Source: Candidatus Poribacteria bacterium
GTDB taxonomy: Bacteria; Poribacteria; WGA-4E; WGA-3G
Direction: 5' to 3'
Length of the DNA stretch: 33,375 nucleotides
NCBI GenBank assembly: GCA_007571305.1
Contig: RKRR01000141.1
Span: forward strand, 1-33,375
Program-made: the position numbers and the translations under genes
Notes under the pieces: generated by a model
What the model was told of the DNA's origin: nothing
Database searches by the model: none
The model's input: only the letters and a program-made list of their open reading frames with translations
Part shown: piece by piece, positions 30,916 to 33,375 of the stretch
Position numbering within the stretch: the first letter of the stretch is position 1
How the letters are laid out: every line of letters begins with the position of its first letter

Positions 30916-31617
30916 TTAAAACCGCATTTTAACACCTAAGCCGATTGCAGTGCCGTCTAAAATCAAATCGAGTGGTATTGTGCCAATTGTCTCTACTGTT
31001 TTGAGTATCCGTTTCACCTCGAAGGTAAGTGAGAGGTTATGATCCCACTGTAGCAATTCTGCCCCAACGAGGACGTATCCGGTCGGACCTGAAGTGCTAC
31101 TATCAAAACTAATACCCTGTTGCTCAATGAGATCCACTGCACTCCCACTAAAGTTTGCTCCCAAATAACCGATACCACCCCCCACGTAAATTGGAAGGTA
31201 CTCGGCGAGAAGCACCGGACGATAAATAAACTGATACGAAATCGGGATAAGGGTAGTGGAAAGATTTGCTGAGGTAGGCGGTGGGATGTCAAGCTCCATC
31301 TGCCAGTAGCCAAGTTCCAAACGTGAATCTAATTCGGGACTGTGTTCAAATACAACTGAGAATGTTGGTAACAACTCACCCGGAATCCGAGATACTCCGA
31401 CACTTTGGAGAATATCGGTCAAGCTGCCCAATTCCGGTTTGTATGAGAATAGAGACAACTGAAACGACGGAAATTGTAGGTGTTCTGATAAAAAGTCTCG
31501 GACAGGTGAGGGGCGTAGGGATTGCGCATCGGCGGTATCTGCAAGTGTTAGACAAGGGATCAACAACAAAAGCAAGAAGCAGGTTAATACTAAACGCATA
31601 AGGGGTAGAGTCCTCAT
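30916..31617 (-). CDS. Predicted outer-membrane beta-barrel protein, unknown function
   Basis: 233 residues. Signal peptide 1-26 (RLVLTCFLLLLLIPCLTLA/DT); ATG 31599 (seven residues in, with AGGA upstream) is an alternative start. The mature part alternates hydrophobic and polar residues as in small 8-stranded barrels (FQLSLFSYKPELG, LELGYWQMELDI, YLPIYVGGGIGYLGANFSG, TGYVLVGAELLQWDHNLSLTFEVKRIL) and ends GLGVKMRF, with the terminal Phe that targets barrels to BamA. It resembles OmpW/outer-membrane-beta-barrel (OMP_b-brl) proteins in layout only. It is on the same strand as the OmpA-type lipoprotein gene but separated by a MITE-like element and a hairpin. No partner or function can be assigned. 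Confidence 0.72.
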   Translation of the reverse strand: MRTLPLMRLVLTCFLLLLLIPCLTLADTADAQSLRPSPVRDFLSEHLQFPSFQLSLFSYKPELGSLTDILQSVGVSRIPGELLPTFSVVFEHSPELDSRLELGYWQMELDIPPPTSANLSTTLIPISYQFIYRPVLLAEYLPIYVGGGIGYLGANFSGSAVDLIEQQGISFDSSTSGPTGYVLVGAELLQWDHNLSLTFEVKRILKTVETIGTIPLDLILDGTAIGLGVKMRF

Positions 31618-31651
31618 CCAACGCTCGTGATCGGACAGTGATAGGAGAGCA

Positions 31652-31679
31652 GTAGGCGGGTCGAATGACCCACCTCTAC
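31652..31679. repeat. REP-like hairpin GGGTC-GAAT-GACCC
   Basis: GTAG...GGGTC (31652-31662) and GACCC...CTAC (31667-31679) pair around GAAT. It is 10 bp from the left end of the MITE-like element at 31689, a typical placement for repeats that accumulate in the same intergenic space. Confidence 0.55.
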
Positions 31680-31688
31680 GTCATCGAT

Positions 31689-31806
31689 AGGACTTACGTA
31701 TGCTGCTCTTTTGTAGCATAACCTGTTAGGGTGTGCCCGAGAACACCTGTGTTTTTTTACGGTTCTTTCTCACAAAGCGTCCTCTGGTCAAAATTGCGTA
31801 AGTCCT
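31689..31806. repeat. MITE-like element, complete copy
   Basis: 118 bp bounded by AGGACTTACG (31689-31698) and its exact inverse CGTAAGTCCT (31797-31806). Internal blocks TGTAGCATAACCTGTTAGGG and CTGTGTTTTTTTACGG are shared with 3385-3490. It has no coding capacity. TCGAT occurs just outside both ends (31684-31688, and 31809-31813 two bases out), a possible but imperfect target duplication. Confidence 0.78.
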
Positions 31807-31885
31807 GGTCGATACAAAAACGCTTGAACTGTACTCATTGGGTCAGAGGAACGAAAACGACTTCTACCCAATGAATGATATGGAA

Positions 31886-32764
31886 TTAGTGTGAATGGCC
31901 GTGTGCGGGGACCAGAATGACTTCGACCCGGCGATTTGCAGCTCTACCTGAGGCAGTGTTCTGCGGAGCAACAGGATCGGTATGTGCTTTGCCAACAGCC
32001 TCAATTCTCCCAGCATCAATTCCTTTGGATTGCAAGTACTTTGAAGCAGAGTTCGCGCGTGCCTGTGAGATGTCCCAATTGCTTCTATAACTTCCGCGCA
32101 GTACTGGCATGCCATCGGCGTGTCCAACAACCTTGATCTTAGCATCCGAAGTTTCCATGAGTTGTTCAACGATACCATCAAGCATCTGTTTTGCATCGCT
32201 GGATAGACCTATTCGACCACTGGCGAAAGTAACGGTAACCAGCAGTGTCGGTGCTGCGGCAACTTCTTCTGCTACCATGGCTAAACCTTCTTCCAAAGCC
32301 ATGACTTTAGACTCAAGCTGCTTTATTGCTGCATCTTGGGCTTTATCGGCCTCCCCATGGGCCTCAAGTTGTTTTAGCAGTTTCGCGTCTTCACCTTTGG
32401 CAAAGTCCATCGCTTTTTGCCCTTGCATGTCAATAGACTTTGTAAGGTCGGCGCGGAGTTGCGCATCCTGCTCTTTGGCACTTTGATTCGCAGCAGCAAT
32501 GGTATCGGCATCTCCTTGCTGGGACGCGGCAATTGCCTCATCTTTCGCTTTGGAGATGGCTTCTTGTAGATCTTTGCCCTGCTGATCGACCTTACCATCC
32601 AGCATTGTAATTTTGTTTGACATGCCTGCTTCAGTTTCTTCCATCTTTGAGACATGTTCATTCTTCCACATTTCAAACTCTTCCTGATCCAACTTGCCGC
32701 AACTACTCACAACAAGTGCAACACCGAGAAAAGCGATAATTGTGAAAGCGGTTCTACTTATCAT
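31886..32764 (-). CDS. OmpA-type peptidoglycan-associated lipoprotein with coiled-coil stalk
   Basis: 292 residues. Lipoprotein signal with VVSSC (Cys22); SD AGGAGG 5 nt before the ATG. Residues ~30-168 are charged, Ala-rich and helical (long coiled coil, EAGMSNKITMLDGKVDQQGKDL and later repeats). Residues ~175-284 are an OmpA/Pal-like domain: KVVGHADGMPV (211-221), NWDISQARANSASKYLQSKG (229-248, Asp231 and Arg235 being the diaminopimelate-binding positions), and GRAANRRVEVIL. The C-terminus is His-rich (HGHSH). It likely tethers the outer membrane to peptidoglycan with a long spacer. A strong promoter lies about 280 nt upstream, giving an unusually long 5' leader. The coiled-coil plus OmpA layout is known from other envelope lipoproteins. 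Confidence 0.88.
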   Translation of the reverse strand: MISRTAFTIIAFLGVALVVSSCGKLDQEEFEMWKNEHVSKMEETEAGMSNKITMLDGKVDQQGKDLQEAISKAKDEAIAASQQGDADTIAAANQSAKEQDAQLRADLTKSIDMQGQKAMDFAKGEDAKLLKQLEAHGEADKAQDAAIKQLESKVMALEEGLAMVAEEVAAAPTLLVTVTFASGRIGLSSDAKQMLDGIVEQLMETSDAKIKVVGHADGMPVLRGSYRSNWDISQARANSASKYLQSKGIDAGRIEAVGKAHTDPVAPQNTASGRAANRRVEVILVPAHGHSH

Positions 32765-33043
32765 GGATTCCTCCTAAGTTTTTACAATAATTTAATGCGT
32801 TGCTTGCAAGCCGATACCAAGAAAACGGCTCTCAAATTACGCCAAAAAGTCAACTTTCTAATTATGATATACGCTATGATTTTCCCCGGAATTTTTCTCA
32901 AATCCCATCATGGCCGTATGTATGCAAACGGGACAACTCGTTTCCCGCACAGACAACAGTTTTTCAAGCCCGAAACTGCATCACGCACTTTGCAATATAG
33001 GAAATCTAAAAGCAATTTATTCTCGCAGGTGCTCTGAATATAA

Positions 33044-33073
33044 ATTATACAACTTTTTCTTAAAAAAAGTCAA
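33044..33073 (-). promoter_or_regulatory. Strong sigma70-type promoter for the OmpA-type lipoprotein
   Basis: Minus strand TTGACT (33073-33068), an 18-nt spacer of mostly A and T, and a perfect TATAAT (33049-33044). Predicted transcription start near 33037. Confidence 0.7.
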
Positions 33074-33161
33074 GATTTTTTTATAGATGCTAAAGCCGGC
33101 TTTAAAACGTCCTTGATTTTTGATACGAGATACGCTAAAATTCTAGGACTCGTTAGATATT

Positions 33162-33262
33162 CCGTGCGCTGACTCGAAGGCACTTCGGTTCGCAAAGGAG
33201 AGCACGGAAGGCTGCATGGAGAAGATAGTATGGTATCCAGAGCATCGCCCAAAGTGTAGCCT
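33162..33262. other. Stem-loop cluster, possible structured RNA or repeat
   Basis: CCGTGC (33162-33167) pairs with GCACGG (33202-33207) and encloses CGAAG / CTTCG (33175-33179, 33183-33187). AGGCTGCA (33209-33216) pairs with TGTAGCCT (33255-33262) allowing one G-U. Not assignable to a known family. Confidence 0.35.
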
Positions 33263-33352
33263 GCAACAACGGCACAGGTGGGTTTAAGGAACGCCCCTGA
33301 TAGTCGAGAAACGGACGTTATGCTCCGCAAGGTAAATTAACCCAAGTTGCCA

Positions 33353-33375
33353 GTTTGTAGCATAACCTATGAGGG
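33353..33375 (+). repeat. MITE-like core fragment at window edge
   Basis: GTTTGTAGCATAACCTATGA GGG matches the TTTTGTAGCATAACCTGTTAGGG segment of the element at 31689-31806. It continues past the window end; the left terminal repeat is missing on this side. Confidence 0.55.

Larger units (their letters stand above)
32765..33375. other. 611-bp region without a convincing gene, to the window end
   Basis: The left half is the predicted 5' leader and promoter of the OmpA-type lipoprotein. Then come possible stem-loops (33162-33262), a TTATGCTCCGCAAGGTAAAT word resembling the 3' block of the leader element (33319-33338) with no start codon after it, and a MITE-core fragment at the edge. Open frames here lack SD sequences and look non-coding. 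Confidence 0.55.

Noticed and set aside
32654..33037. 127-codon plus-strand frame beyond the lipoprotein
   Set aside because: It overlaps the lipoprotein's 5' end and leader, has no SD and no recognisable protein features.
33070..33330. 86-codon minus-strand frame
   Set aside because: It lies across stem-loop DNA and upstream of the strong minus-strand promoter; there is no SD and the residue pattern is unlike a folded protein.

Overview
The window looks like a chromosomal segment of an uncultured Gram-negative bacterium, most plausibly a member of Candidatus Poribacteria or a close relative. This is inferred from gene content: three phytanoyl-CoA dioxygenase-like (PhyH) enzymes, a sulfatase-like hydrolase, a DUF6785/DUF6784-type membrane protein, two secreted proteins ending in FlgD-like / 'YPNP' C-terminal domains, a PorV-like outer-membrane protein and a Ycf48-like repeat protein. 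Lipoproteins and several predicted beta-barrels show an outer membrane. No rRNA, tRNA, CRISPR array, transposase or phage gene was recognised.

Layout, left half (all plus strand): a 5'-truncated ZIP-like transporter (1-744); a secreted glycosidase-like protein with a sorting-type C-terminus (875-3373); a discoidin + NTF2-like lipoprotein (3596-4699); two PhyH oxygenases (4852-5676, 5925-6740); an SppA-type protease fused behind a predicted beta-barrel (6928-9420); pcm (9528-10190); a PorV-like protein (10336-11283); an FN3/FlgD-like secreted protein (11474-12841); a Ycf48-like protein (13117-14136); an aminotransferase and homoserine kinase (14292-16450); and a 956-residue P-type ATPase homologue whose catalytic motifs are all degenerate (16492-19362).

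Right half (mixed strands): DUF6785-like membrane protein (minus, 19480-21459); uppS, a sugar-phosphate isomerase-like TIM barrel and rsgA (plus, 21935-24622); a sugar-1-phosphate nucleotidyltransferase and a third PhyH protein (minus, 24760-26459); a zinc-type dehydrogenase homologue without obvious zinc ligands (plus, 26624-27628); then, on the minus strand, a sulfatase-like hydrolase with Thr at the catalytic position, an O-antigen ligase/polymerase-like protein, a small beta-barrel protein and an OmpA-type lipoprotein (27933-32764). uppS, the nucleotidyltransferase and the O-antigen-ligase-like protein suggest an envelope-polysaccharide theme. The PorV-like protein next to a cargo-type protein suggests a type-IX-like secretion theme.

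The intergenic DNA is rich in small repeats. (i) A leader of about 50 nt, with a conserved 5' block and a 3' block that contains the Shine-Dalgarno sequence, sits 59-61 nt upstream of four unrelated genes. (ii) A 118-bp MITE-like element with AGGACTTACG / CGTAAGTCCT ends occurs complete once, as a degenerate copy once, and as fragments. (iii) A family of short inverted repeats is built on CAGTTGTCGGT / ACTGAAAAC. There are also several REP-like hairpins and two stretches that may encode structured RNA. The strongest candidates for something undescribed are the intact but catalytically dead P-type ATPase homologue and the fixed-distance leader element.
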